Assembly: GCA_030684645.1 (NCBI GenBank)
Contig: JAUXUF010000018.1
Coordinates: 1-64,000, forward strand
Length of the DNA stretch: 64,000 nt
From: Bacteroidota bacterium
GTDB lineage: Bacteria > Bacteroidota > Bacteroidia > Bacteroidales > Prolixibacteraceae
Direction: 5' to 3'
Each line of letters opens with the position of its first letter. Positions within the stretch are counted from its first letter, which is position 1. Positions 45,354-54,136 of this stretch are shown piece by piece. The notes under the pieces were generated by a model. The model worked only from the letters and a program-made list of their open reading frames with translations, searched no databases and had not been told where the DNA came from. A program made the translations under genes and the position numbers.

Positions 45354-46655
45354 TTACATGTTTGTATTCCCGTCTGAATTTGGAATATCCTTGTCGTCGA
45401 AGAATCTCGTAAACTGTCTGAAAAACCAACTGTCAACATTGGCAGTCTCCGGAGTCGATTCGCCGACCAGTTCATTCCTGTCTTTTTTCGATTTCTTTTT
45501 TGGTTTTTCCTTCAAGGTATGAACTTGTCTTTTCATTCCTGAGCGAGGTTCCAAATCTTCAAACTTCGGAACAGTAGTCGCAACCGTTTCGAATGGGATT
45601 TCGTCATCCAGGTTAATTTCGTACCCGAAACTGTCCGGAACAAGCTCAATTAATTCAGAAGGACTTTGAAACAACCGGTTTGGATTGACATCAAATCCGG
45701 TGGCAATAATAGTCACGCTGATCTGATCACCAAGTTTGGAGTCTGTTCCGTTCCCCCAGATTATAGTGGCATCCTGACCTGCCTCATCCTGCAAATAATC
45801 GATTATTTCACCGATTTCGCTCATGGTAATTTCTTCAGTTCCCGAAATAATATTAAGCAGAATATCTTTGGTGCCCCTGATACTACTGCTGTCCAACAAA
45901 GGAGATTCGAGAGCCTGAGTAACTGCATTCATGGCACGATCAGGTCCTTCGGCATAGCCAGTGCCCATGATGAACACTTCACTGCCTGCCATAACCGTGC
46001 TGACATCGGCAAAGTCGATGTTGATATTTCCGTGAAGGGTTATGATTTCCGCAATTCCTTTTACAGCAGTGGTGATGATGTTGTCGGCTTTTTTGAATGC
46101 CTGTGATGCCGGAAGATTTCCGTATATTTTATGTAATTTTTCATTGCTGATAACCAGCATACTATCCACATGCTCCTTTAATTTTTCAACTCCTTCGAGC
46201 GCCTGATCGAACCGGCGTTTTCCTTCAGATTTGGACGGAATAGTCACTACGGCAATGGTCAAAATATCCAGTTCACGGGCCAGACGGGCGATTACAGGAG
46301 CCGCCCCGGTACCGGTCCCACCTCCCATTCCGGCGGTGATGAACACCATTTTGGTCGAACCTTCGAGCATACCCCGAATGTCGTCCAGATTTTCGATGGC
46401 TGCCTGTTCCCCCTGTTCAGGCAGGTTACCGGCGCCCCTTCCTTCAGTAAGCGTAACGCCTAACTGAATCCTGACAGGTACCGGATTGTTTTGCATGGCT
46501 TGTGCATCGGTATTGCATACCATGAAGTTGACCCCTTCAATGCCTTCTTCAAACATGTTTTTGACGGCATTGCATCCACCGCCTCCTACACCAATCACCT
46601 TGATGATGGAAGAACTGGCACGCTCTATTCCGAAATTAAGTATTTCATCGATCAT
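45354..46655 (-). CDS. second FtsZ, divergent tandem paralogue
   Basis: 433 residues with an intact GTPase core: SIIKVIGVGGGGCNAVKNMF, GMGGGTGTGAAPVI, T7 NIDFADVSTVM and VTIIATGFD. It therefore should bind GTP and complete active sites in a filament. It differs from the downstream copy in the stretch after T7 (AGSEVFIMGTGYAEGPDRAM against RNSGVALMGTGIASGVNRAV), has a Lys-rich linker (KEKPKKKSKKDRNE) and ends WFFRQFTRFFDDKDI without the IPAYxRRN peptide or HDNVD tail. It directly follows ftsA. Probably a regulator or co-polymer of the main FtsZ (inference). Confidence 0.92.
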   Translation of the reverse strand: MIDEILNFGIERASSSIIKVIGVGGGGCNAVKNMFEEGIEGVNFMVCNTDAQAMQNNPVPVRIQLGVTLTEGRGAGNLPEQGEQAAIENLDDIRGMLEGSTKMVFITAGMGGGTGTGAAPVIARLARELDILTIAVVTIPSKSEGKRRFDQALEGVEKLKEHVDSMLVISNEKLHKIYGNLPASQAFKKADNIITTAVKGIAEIITLHGNINIDFADVSTVMAGSEVFIMGTGYAEGPDRAMNAVTQALESPLLDSSSIRGTKDILLNIISGTEEITMSEIGEIIDYLQDEAGQDATIIWGNGTDSKLGDQISVTIIATGFDVNPNRLFQSPSELIELVPDSFGYEINLDDEIPFETVATTVPKFEDLEPRSGMKRQVHTLKEKPKKKSKKDRNELVGESTPETANVDSWFFRQFTRFFDDKDIPNSDGNTNM

Positions 46656-46680
46656 AAGGCAGACATGATTATATTTATGC

Positions 46681-47970
46681 TTAAGTCATTTCTGTATCGG
46701 CAGGATTTTCTTCAAAGAAAACAATGACCTGCTGAGCAATTTTTGTTTTCATCGTCATTAAAAATCCCGGCTCATTTGATTTTACTTTCACCGGTTTTCT
46801 CTTTTTCTTCTTTCCCGGTTGTTCATCATCGGAAGCTGCCATTTTCAGCAATCCCAGTGCAGTGGCAAAAATCGGGCTTCCAATTTCCTTGTCTGAAACA
46901 AAGTCGATCAGTATCGGTTTCCCTATCCGCACATCAAAACCGGTATGAAAATTAATCAACTGGGGTAGATTGATCAAGAGCGAAGTTCCACCGGTAATCA
47001 CAATACCTGCGCCCAGTTTATCGGCATAACCTGATTTCCTGACCTGATAGAAGAAATGAACGATAATTTCCTCCATTCGGGCCTGAATGATGTGAGCTAA
47101 ACTTTTAAACGAGATTTGTTTGGGCTCCCATCCGTTTCGTTGGATGGTAACTACCTTGTGTTCAGGAGCAAAATCAGCAATGGCTTGCCCAAATTGTCTT
47201 TTCAGTGATTCGGCTTCTTTGGCTGTAATCGAACAACCTTCCTTGATATCCCTGGTAATCACGTTTCCACCAAAGGGAACCATGGATGTGAAACACAACA
47301 CCCCTTCGCTGAAAATGGATATTTTGGTCGTTCCGCCACCAATATCGACCAGCGCCACACCAGCTTCTTTTTCATCCTCGGTCAGCACCACCTCCGAAGA
47401 GGCTATCGGGTCAAGAATTGCCTTTTGTACACTGATCGATCCCTTGTAGAAGCACATCGCAATGTTTCGCTGATAGGAATCAGGAGCAATATGAATTTTA
47501 AAGTCAGCTTCTATCTTTTCGCCAATTGTACCAACCGGACTGGCCATTACCGGTTCTCCGTCGATGGTGTACAGTTCAGGATTAATGTGATAAATAAACA
47601 TTCCTTCATCCAGATTGATCTGGCTGGCCTGTTCCATCAGTTGGCTGATATCGTTTTCGTTGAAACAATGATCGCGACCCAGGACTTTATGCTGCCGGAG
47701 GGTCAGTGTGGTCAATTGTTGTCCGGAAATATTTACAAACACGTTTTCGATGTCATGGCCACAGTCCTTTTCGGCCACGCCAACAGCTTCGTTGATGGCG
47801 GCAAATGCTTCTTCAACATTCAGGACGACACCACGACTGACACCGCGGGAGGTACTTTGTCCAAGTCCGATGATCTGGATTTTTCCTTCTTCGTTCTTTT
47901 TTCCGGCAAGGGCTACAATTTTGGTAGATCCGATGTCAACTGCTGCAAATATTTTTTCGTTCTTGTCCAT
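46681..47970 (-). CDS. ftsA: cell division protein FtsA
   Basis: Actin-like protein that anchors FtsZ filaments to the membrane. 429 residues with ATPase motifs IFAAVDIGSTKIVALAGKK, GVALVDIGGGTTKISIF and GAGIVITGGTSLLINL, the SHS2-like 1C domain (DCGHDIENVFVNISGQQLTT), and a C-terminal amphipathic membrane-targeting helix (LMTMKTKIAQQVIVFFEE) after a Lys-rich linker (GKKKKRKPVKVK). Lies 3 bp after ftsQ and 25 bp before the first ftsZ. Confidence 0.96.
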   Translation of the reverse strand: MDKNEKIFAAVDIGSTKIVALAGKKNEEGKIQIIGLGQSTSRGVSRGVVLNVEEAFAAINEAVGVAEKDCGHDIENVFVNISGQQLTTLTLRQHKVLGRDHCFNENDISQLMEQASQINLDEGMFIYHINPELYTIDGEPVMASPVGTIGEKIEADFKIHIAPDSYQRNIAMCFYKGSISVQKAILDPIASSEVVLTEDEKEAGVALVDIGGGTTKISIFSEGVLCFTSMVPFGGNVITRDIKEGCSITAKEAESLKRQFGQAIADFAPEHKVVTIQRNGWEPKQISFKSLAHIIQARMEEIIVHFFYQVRKSGYADKLGAGIVITGGTSLLINLPQLINFHTGFDVRIGKPILIDFVSDKEIGSPIFATALGLLKMAASDDEQPGKKKKRKPVKVKSNEPGFLMTMKTKIAQQVIVFFEENPADTEMT

Positions 47971-47973
47971 AAC

Positions 47974-48729
47974 CTATTTTTTTGTACACACAACCTGGTT
48001 CCGATATTTCACACTAATGGCCTTATACTTGTTCCAACCCAGATTTTTAAATCCTTGCTGGTAAACTGCTTTCAAATTTCTCAATTTAAGATCATAATTA
48101 TCAGGCGTTCCGAATTCGATCAGGTAATCGCCAACCTGAGGCAACAAAAGCAATTCGCCATTGGCCTGAACAAAAACCTGCTCAATCTGGGCCCTCCAGA
48201 ATTCATCCTTGTTGACAAAATCAGCCATTTTCAACAGGCTTCTTTTGATTATTTCATCCGGAATCGTACCGGTTGCGATCAATATGCGTTCAACATAGCT
48301 CTGCGATACCGGGATTTTTACTCCTTCTGCATCCATATAATAATCATCAGTCGAATTTTTGATCCGGATTACCGGAGTCCGTTCATCAACACTGATCACC
48401 AATTTTCCTTTGAATGAAAATCCTTTGGCATCCACTTTCCGAAAGATTTCCACATTTTTCAAGGTGTTCAATGCGGTTAATTTCGCTTCCAGTTTATTGA
48501 TATCGATGGCTGAAAGCTGATGTCCAATAATGGGTTCGCCCGATTTCTCAATCATTGCCGCGATTTCGTCTTCGTTCAGGAAACGGGGCGAATTGGGATT
48601 GATATTCACCACAACCGATTGACACCTCACTGCCAGTTTCTGACTGTAAGCAAAATATATGGTAAATCCGATAGCCCCAACCAGGCATAACCAACCTAAC
48701 AGGATTAATATTTTTTTAACGATTCGCAT
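47974..48729 (-). CDS. ftsQ: cell division protein FtsQ
   Basis: 251 residues: a short cytoplasmic start, one membrane helix (ILILLGWLCLVGAIGFTIYF), a POTRA-type domain (ININPNSPRFLNEDEIAAMI through VEIFRKVDAKGFSFKGKLVI) and the FtsQ beta domain (SVDERTPVIRIKNSTDDYYM, DAEGVKIPVSQSY). Links early and late divisome proteins. Sequence is weakly conserved, but position between murC and ftsA makes the call firm. Overlaps the murC 3' end by 14 bp. Confidence 0.9.
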   Translation of the reverse strand: MRIVKKILILLGWLCLVGAIGFTIYFAYSQKLAVRCQSVVVNINPNSPRFLNEDEIAAMIEKSGEPIIGHQLSAIDINKLEAKLTALNTLKNVEIFRKVDAKGFSFKGKLVISVDERTPVIRIKNSTDDYYMDAEGVKIPVSQSYVERILIATGTIPDEIIKRSLLKMADFVNKDEFWRAQIEQVFVQANGELLLLPQVGDYLIEFGTPDNYDLKLRNLKAVYQQGFKNLGWNKYKAISVKYRNQVVCTKK

Positions 48730-50104
48730 GCTTTACTAATTGCTCTTTTACCGGTTCAACAAGGGTGTCAATGTCGCCAGCCCCCATCATAATGACTATT
48801 CCAGGTTTAAATGTAAGGGCCAGTTTTTTCAATTCTGACCTGTTGCACAATATCTTGTTCTTATTTTTTAATCGATTAAAAATCAATTCTGAAGTCACTC
48901 CTTCGAGGGGCAGTTCGCGAGCCGGATAGATGTCGAGCAGCACAATCTCGTCTAACAGATCCAGACTATTGGCAAAGCCTTCGGCAAAATCTTTTGTCCG
49001 GCTGTAAAGATGTGGCTGAAATACACCGGTAATTGTCCGGTCGCGGTATATATCGCGAACCGACTGAATGGTTGCCCGAAGTTCTTCCGGATGATGTGCA
49101 TAATCATCAATCAGCACAAAAGTTTCGTTGTTTAAATGAACGTCAAACCGTCTTTTTACTCCGGAATAGGTCGCCAGCGCTTTCCGGACTTCTTCAGGAG
49201 AAACACCCGACAATAAAGCCAGCGCAGAGGCTGCCACCGAGTTTTCCACATTCAGCAAGCCGGGATAATTCAATGCCAGATTTTCAATGCGTAATTCAGG
49301 CGTTTTCAAGTCAAACTGATAATAGCCGTCTTTCAAGGTAATGTTTTCGGCACAAAAATCGGCCGTTTCTGTAATCGAATAGGTATAGGTTTTAACCTTG
49401 GATGAAAGACCGGATACTACTGAGAGTCCCATTTTCATAACTAACGAACCACCTTCTTTAATCTGACCGGCAAACAATTTAAAACTCTCAATCACCTTTT
49501 CGTGTGTGCCGTAAATATCCAGGTGATCGGCATCCATCGAAGTAATAACCGCCAGCTCGGGTTTGAGTTGCAGGAACGAACGATCGAACTCGTCGGCCTC
49601 GGCAACAATCCATTCGCTGCCTGATTTATCCAACAAAAGGTTGGTTTGATAATTTTTGGATATCCCACCCAAAAAGGCAAAACAATCCATCGCCGATGAT
49701 TTCAGAATATGAGCTGTCATGGTCGAAACCGAAGTTTTTCCATGGGTTCCTGCAACGGCAATGGTACGGTGGCTGTTGCAGATCACACCAAGAACTGCTG
49801 CTCGCTTATGAATTCTGAAGCCACGGTCAATCAAAGTGTTTAATTCCTGATGTGTGGCCGGAACTGCAGGAGTATAAACAATCAGTGAATCAGCAACATC
49901 AAGTCCTGCAGGCAACAAAGTCGGATCATCGTGATAATGCACTGCAATTCCTTCTTTTTCAAGTTCAGCTGTCAGTCCAGTGCAAGTACGGTCGTATCCG
50001 GAAACAGCAATGCCCTGACTCGCAAAATAACGTGCCAGTGCGCTCATTCCTATTCCACCGATTCCGAGGAAATACACTTGTTTGATGTCGGAAAATTTTA
50101 GCAT
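48716..50104 (-). CDS. murC: UDP-N-acetylmuramate-L-alanine ligase MurC
   Basis: Adds L-alanine to UDP-MurNAc. 462 residues with the N-terminal Rossmann motif VYFLGIGGIGMSALARYFAS, ATP loop VAGTHGKTSVSTM, ADEFDRSFL, the central DADHLDIYGTHE and C-terminal DDYAHHPEELRATI. Complete and normal in length. Its first 40 codons are present a second time 1.7 kb upstream (51706-51825), directly after murG, with an AlbA-type gene in between; the ancestral murG-murC overlap is therefore broken, and this copy must be translated from a new upstream region. Confidence 0.96.
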   Translation of the reverse strand: MLKFSDIKQVYFLGIGGIGMSALARYFASQGIAVSGYDRTCTGLTAELEKEGIAVHYHDDPTLLPAGLDVADSLIVYTPAVPATHQELNTLIDRGFRIHKRAAVLGVICNSHRTIAVAGTHGKTSVSTMTAHILKSSAMDCFAFLGGISKNYQTNLLLDKSGSEWIVAEADEFDRSFLQLKPELAVITSMDADHLDIYGTHEKVIESFKLFAGQIKEGGSLVMKMGLSVVSGLSSKVKTYTYSITETADFCAENITLKDGYYQFDLKTPELRIENLALNYPGLLNVENSVAASALALLSGVSPEEVRKALATYSGVKRRFDVHLNNETFVLIDDYAHHPEELRATIQSVRDIYRDRTITGVFQPHLYSRTKDFAEGFANSLDLLDEIVLLDIYPARELPLEGVTSELIFNRLKNKNKILCNRSELKKLALTFKPGIVIMMGAGDIDTLVEPVKEQLVKHANR

Positions 50105-50143
50105 TCGTTTATTTTTTATTGCCCTATTATAACCTGTTTTGCC

Positions 50144-50348
50144 CTATTCTTGCCCAATTAACTGATAACTTGTTTCAGCTCCAACTTCACCAGCCCTTTT
50201 AAAAGATTTTATATTTTTCATCTAATTCGGTCAAGTCGCTGGTTACTTCATTTATCCGCCATTTCCGTCATTTATCCGCCAAAACGAATTTTGTAAAATG
50301 TTCCTTTTTTGAGCCAATCATGAGCCAATTGAGCCAATTATGAGCCAA
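50144..50348 (-). pseudogene. remnant of a second wHTH-protein 3' end
   Basis: Between the AlbA-type gene and murC the minus strand reads RINEVTSDLTELDEKYKIF and, after a one-base shift in a T-run, FKRAGEVGAETSYQLIGQE and a stop at 50144. This resembles the C-terminal winged-helix of the intact neighbour (RDLTELVEKYELFEK). In front of it are four copies of a GAGCCAAT unit, which in one minus-strand frame give IGS repeats, and two copies of CATTTATCCGCCA. I read this as the decayed end of another gene of the same family. Confidence 0.55.
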
Positions 50349-51668
50349 TTATTTTAGCACATAAACAGTCCCTGCACCGATTTGTCCATGTTTTTCAAAC
50401 AACTCATATTTTTCAACTAATTCGGTTAAGTCTCTGGTGGCCGTAGCTTTAGAAACCCCATGAAGTTCCTGAAAATCGGCATTTGATATTTTCCCTTTCT
50501 CCTGCACAAAAAAAACCGCTTTCAATTGTCTGTCATTAAGCCCAAGTTTTATTAATTGATCTTCCGTCAAGTTGTCTTTGAAAAGAGTAATGATAAAACC
50601 TCCGTCCCGCTCCTTCATTTCCGGTTCGGGAAGGCCTGCCAGTTTGCAAGTATCCAAAATTTTAATGGTTCCTCTGCCCCAGGCATCAATATAACCGCCC
50701 TTAAAACTAACGTCAGCAATTATCGGATTTCTTGGTCGTGATGAATGCAAATGTTTTAAGGCTTCCAATGTCAAACCATCAGGTAGAGAACCTTCATTCC
50801 AGATACTAATTTTATCGTCATAAACTCGTATTTGTATTGGCGCTCCCATATAATTTCGGTGTACCAAAGCGTTCAGCAACATTTCACGAATGGCCGGAAC
50901 GGGATATTCTCCTTTTTCAATTCGGTTCATACCTTCAAATTCGATTGACCGGGTAAGAAACTTATGGTTGAGTTGATTTAAAACAGATTGAAGCAAAACA
51001 ATTAAATTTCCCTCTTCTGTTTCCTGAAATTTTAAATCAGCATCATCTTTGCCAAAGCGACCAATTTTTACAAAAGTGTTTGGGTAGAATTTAGCAGGTT
51101 CTTTACCAAATAGAATGATAGCAGCACGTTTTAGCTTACCATTTTCGGTAAGCCTTAGTTTTTCAAATAACTCAGACAGAGCTAAACCTTCATTTTCGGG
51201 CAAACGACCCGCTTTTTCAGATGCTTGCAAAAAAGTGGCAACAGTTTTTTCGTTTATGTCTTCAAAACTTGCTCTGGGCTCTACTACATCGTCCCATGTT
51301 TTGCCCGATTTTTTCAGTAAAAACTCATTTAATGAAGTACCTGTTAATTCTTGCATAGTACTTCCACTACGATAATAATACCTTCCTCTTAATGAGATTG
51401 GAACAGAATAAGGTACTGTTACAATTTCTATATAATGCCTTCCTGCTTCTTCTTTTAAGTTTACCTCAATAGTAATACCCATCGAATTTTTAATCTTATT
51501 GGGTATTTCATCCATTAACTTTTTAAAATCGGCAACGTTTACAACATTTCCATTATCGTCTTTGCCGATATAAATAACGCCACCTTGTGCATTTGCAAAA
51601 CCGCATACCCATTTCAGACAGTCATCGTGCCAACTTTGTTTGTATTCTATGTTTTGTTGCTCTGGCAT
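50349..51668 (-). CDS. AlbA_2 (Schlafen-type) / HATPase / wHTH protein
   Basis: 439 residues. N-terminal AlbA_2 DNA-binding domain (about 1-115): PEQQNIEYKQSWHDDCLKWV, CGFANAQGGVIYIGKDDNG, then VPISLRGRYYYRSGSTMQEL. The middle carries the RecG-like C-terminal ATPase-type domain (about 240-370): YPVPAIREMLLNALVHRNYM, GAPIQIRVYDDKISIWNEGS and RPRNPIIADVSF. The end is a winged helix (HGVSKATATRDLTELVEKYE). Such proteins are transcription regulators or defence-associated in many genomes. It is foreign to a division cluster and is bracketed by duplicated murC sequence, so it is a recent insertion. Confidence 0.88.
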   Translation of the reverse strand: MPEQQNIEYKQSWHDDCLKWVCGFANAQGGVIYIGKDDNGNVVNVADFKKLMDEIPNKIKNSMGITIEVNLKEEAGRHYIEIVTVPYSVPISLRGRYYYRSGSTMQELTGTSLNEFLLKKSGKTWDDVVEPRASFEDINEKTVATFLQASEKAGRLPENEGLALSELFEKLRLTENGKLKRAAIILFGKEPAKFYPNTFVKIGRFGKDDADLKFQETEEGNLIVLLQSVLNQLNHKFLTRSIEFEGMNRIEKGEYPVPAIREMLLNALVHRNYMGAPIQIRVYDDKISIWNEGSLPDGLTLEALKHLHSSRPRNPIIADVSFKGGYIDAWGRGTIKILDTCKLAGLPEPEMKERDGGFIITLFKDNLTEDQLIKLGLNDRQLKAVFFVQEKGKISNADFQELHGVSKATATRDLTELVEKYELFEKHGQIGAGTVYVLK

Positions 51669-51678
51669 AAATAATTAA

Positions 51679-51825
51679 TTATGTGTTCATTGCAATCATG
51701 ATAGCTGTTCGGTAATATCCCGACACAGCGATTCCCTGGCTCGCAAAATAACGTGCCAGAGCGCTCATCCCTATTCCACCGATTCCGAGGAAATACACTT
51801 GTTTGATGTCGGTAAATTTTAGCAT
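51679..51825 (-). pseudogene. truncated 5' copy of murC (murC')
   Basis: ATG at 51825 overlaps the murG stop and reads MLKFTDIKQVYFLGIGGIGM and on to AVSGY.RT. That is 40 codons equivalent to the start of MurC, followed by eight unrelated codons and TAA at 51679. Compared with the real murC start, about 12 codons differ, ten of them silent, and differences grow toward the 3' side of the match. It may still be translated as a 48-residue peptide. The AlbA-type gene starts 10 bp downstream. Confidence 0.85.
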
Positions 51826-52931
51826 TTTATGTTTTGTATTACTCCCAGAATTACATCCACAATATCTTTTGCCGCGTTGGGCCGGCCCAGTTTTCGTATA
51901 TTTTCAGAAAGACTTTTCAGTCGCGGTTTATCGCCCAGCAATTTAAAGGCCTCTAACCATAATTGTTCCTTCGAATCAGCATCTTTTATCAACAAAGCGG
52001 CCTGATTATCAACTAAACTCTGTGCATTTTTGGTTTGATGGTCTTCTGCCACATTGGGAGAAGGAACCAACACCGATGGTTTTCCCAGTAAACAAAGCTC
52101 CGAAATGGTACCGGCGCCTGCCCTTGAAATAACCACATCGGCAACGGCATAAGCAAGATCCATACTCGAAATAAATTCCATTGGATGAAGGTTCTCCGGA
52201 CAATCGGGTCCCAAACGCTTCATCATTTCCTGGTAATAATAACTACCGGTTTGCCAGATAATCTGAGCATTCGATTTCCGGATCAGGTCCAGACTAGCCA
52301 TCACACTTTCGTTCAGGGTACGTGCCCCCAAACTTCCGCCAATAATTAAAACGACTGGCTTTTCAGCATCCAGGTTGAACTTTTCAAAAGCTTCTTCCTT
52401 ATTCACAACCACTTCGACCAGGTTTTTACGGATCGGATTGCCGGTCAGCACGATCTTTTTAGCCGGAAAATACCGTTCCATATTTGGATAAGCCACGCAA
52501 ATTCGGGTCACATTCGAAGCCAGTAACTTGTTGGTTATTCCGGCATACGAGTTTTGTTCCTGAAGTACTGCAGGAACACCTTTTCGAACAGCGGCCTTGA
52601 GTATGGGGCCACTAGCAAATCCGCCAACACCAATGACTACGTCCGGTTTAAAATCGGCAATTATTTTATTGGCCAAACGCATGCTCCGTATTAACTTCAG
52701 GAAAAACCCAATCATTTTGAGCGAAGGTTTACGTGGGAAGCCCATCACCGGTAAACCGACAATACGGTAGCCGGCTGCAGGGACACGTTCCATTTCCATT
52801 TTACCAAGAGCTCCGACAAATAAAATGTCGGTTTCGGGCAAACGCTCCTTCAGCTCGTTGGCAATCGAAATAGCCGGAAAGATATGTCCTCCGGTTCCTC
52901 CCCCACTCACTATAACTTTTAGTTTTCTCAT
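51819..52931 (-). CDS. murG: UDP-GlcNAc: lipid I N-acetylglucosaminyltransferase MurG
   Basis: Turns lipid I into lipid II on the inner face of the membrane. 370 residues from ATG at 52931; the longer frame to 52988 lies inside ftsW. Motifs: N-terminal VIVSGGGTGGHIFPA, VIGVGGFASGP, AVLQEQNSYAGITNKLLA, VVLIIGGSLGARTLNESV, and the donor site VISRAGAGTISELCLLGKPS with the following VPSPNVAEDHQTKNAQ. Abuts ftsW (1-bp gap). Its stop overlaps the start of the murC' fragment. Confidence 0.96.
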   Translation of the reverse strand: MRKLKVIVSGGGTGGHIFPAISIANELKERLPETDILFVGALGKMEMERVPAAGYRIVGLPVMGFPRKPSLKMIGFFLKLIRSMRLANKIIADFKPDVVIGVGGFASGPILKAAVRKGVPAVLQEQNSYAGITNKLLASNVTRICVAYPNMERYFPAKKIVLTGNPIRKNLVEVVVNKEEAFEKFNLDAEKPVVLIIGGSLGARTLNESVMASLDLIRKSNAQIIWQTGSYYYQEMMKRLGPDCPENLHPMEFISSMDLAYAVADVVISRAGAGTISELCLLGKPSVLVPSPNVAEDHQTKNAQSLVDNQAALLIKDADSKEQLWLEAFKLLGDKPRLKSLSENIRKLGRPNAAKDIVDVILGVIQNIKC

Positions 52932-52932
52932 A

Positions 52933-54135
52933 TTACAAAGCCTGATCTTCGTTTGGAATATCAACGACAACCAATGGTTCGGCTGCAATTTTATTTTTTT
53001 GATTGTTGGCGCTCACAGCCAGGATAATACCAAATGATGCAGCGGTAAACAACATCGACGAACCACCCATACTTACCCATGGCAAGGGTTGTCCGGTAAC
53101 CGGAACCGCCCCCACAGAAACAGCCATGTTAATGAACGCCTGAAAGATCATCAGCAGGACCAGCCCTGTGACCATAAATGCCGGGAAAGTGCGGTCGCAC
53201 CGCCGAACGATTATAACCCCCCTGAATAATAGAATCAGGTACAACAAGGCCAGGCCTGCCCCACCGATAAAACCGTATTCCTCAACAAAAATGGCATAAA
53301 TAAAATCGTTGTACCCGGCTTCCATATAATTGCTTACTTCGCTGTTACCTGGTCCTTTACCGAACATTCCTCCTTCGAAAATTGCCAACCGGGCATAATC
53401 AGCTTGTGTGGTACCTTTTGTTTCATCATTGTCGCCCTTCAAAAAGTCATCGATGCGCCCTTTTACCGTATGAACCCGGCCAACGCTTTCAGGAAAAAAA
53501 TCTGCAGTAAAATAGATCAGAACCACCATCAATGCTCCTATTCCGACCAATGATAAAATATATTTAAAAGATACACGGGCAATCAGCATCAAAATCATGA
53601 TGGTGAAAAAGATGAGCGCTGCCGTTGAAAAATTGCTCATAAAAATGAGAAAACAAACCGCGCCGGATACTCCTGTGATCCAAAAAAACGCATTTTTAAG
53701 CTCTTCTTCAGTCCGTTGAGCTTTCGATAACAATCTCGAAGCATACATGACCAGAACGATTTTGGCCATTTCGGCCGGCTGAAAGCTAAAGAAAGGCATA
53801 TTTAGTGAACGTGAAGTTTCTTTGTCGGCATTGCCGGTTAACTTATACTGAATAATGGCTACTATCAAAGCCAATATGGTGATTCCGACAAAAACCGGAG
53901 ACAATTTAAAATAGACAACAACCGGAATATTGATCAGAAGAAGCATAATGGCAATTCCGCCCAAAATAAATCCAACCTGGCGGATCAGGTAATGCAAGGT
54001 GTCTCCGCCTGCTTCCCGATAGGCCAGTTTTCCGGTTGCACTGTAAACAATTACCAGTGAAATCAATGATAATAAAATCAGTATCACCCAAAGCGTCAGG
54101 TCTCCCTTGAATATTTTGGTCAGTTTCCTTTCCAT
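52933..54135 (-). CDS. ftsW: septal peptidoglycan glycosyltransferase FtsW
   Basis: SEDS-family polymerase that works with the FtsI transpeptidase. 400 residues with about ten membrane helices: LTLWVILILLSLISLVIVYS at the start, FFSFQPAEMAKIVLVMYASR with the FQPAE motif, a long periplasmic loop holding ADYARLAIFEGGMFGKGPGN, then EYGFIGGAGLALLYLILLF and the C-terminal VPVTGQPLPWVSMGGSSML. All hallmark residues are present. One bp from murD and murG on each side. Confidence 0.95.
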   Translation of the reverse strand: MERKLTKIFKGDLTLWVILILLSLISLVIVYSATGKLAYREAGGDTLHYLIRQVGFILGGIAIMLLLINIPVVVYFKLSPVFVGITILALIVAIIQYKLTGNADKETSRSLNMPFFSFQPAEMAKIVLVMYASRLLSKAQRTEEELKNAFFWITGVSGAVCFLIFMSNFSTAALIFFTIMILMLIARVSFKYILSLVGIGALMVVLIYFTADFFPESVGRVHTVKGRIDDFLKGDNDETKGTTQADYARLAIFEGGMFGKGPGNSEVSNYMEAGYNDFIYAIFVEEYGFIGGAGLALLYLILLFRGVIIVRRCDRTFPAFMVTGLVLLMIFQAFINMAVSVGAVPVTGQPLPWVSMGGSSMLFTAASFGIILAVSANNQKNKIAAEPLVVVDIPNEDQAL

Positions 54136-54136
54136 G

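Noticed and set aside
45328-45429. Upstream extension of the second ftsZ by 34 codons
   Set aside because: It reads back into the 3' end of the upstream ftsZ copy; the ATG at 45327 matches the usual start of FtsZ in this phylum.
47425-48417. 330-codon open frame on the plus strand
   Set aside because: It is fully antisense to ftsA and ftsQ, which are firmly identified. Composition is that of a reverse-complement reading, and no domain is visible.
50349-51668. Reading the AlbA-type gene as a RecG helicase
   Set aside because: It lacks helicase motifs; only the accessory C-terminal ATPase-like domain shared with misannotated RecG-like proteins is present.
52932-52988. Upstream start of murG inside ftsW
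   Set aside because: It would add residues before the conserved MRKLKVIVSGGGTGG start; the ATG at 52931 fits the family.
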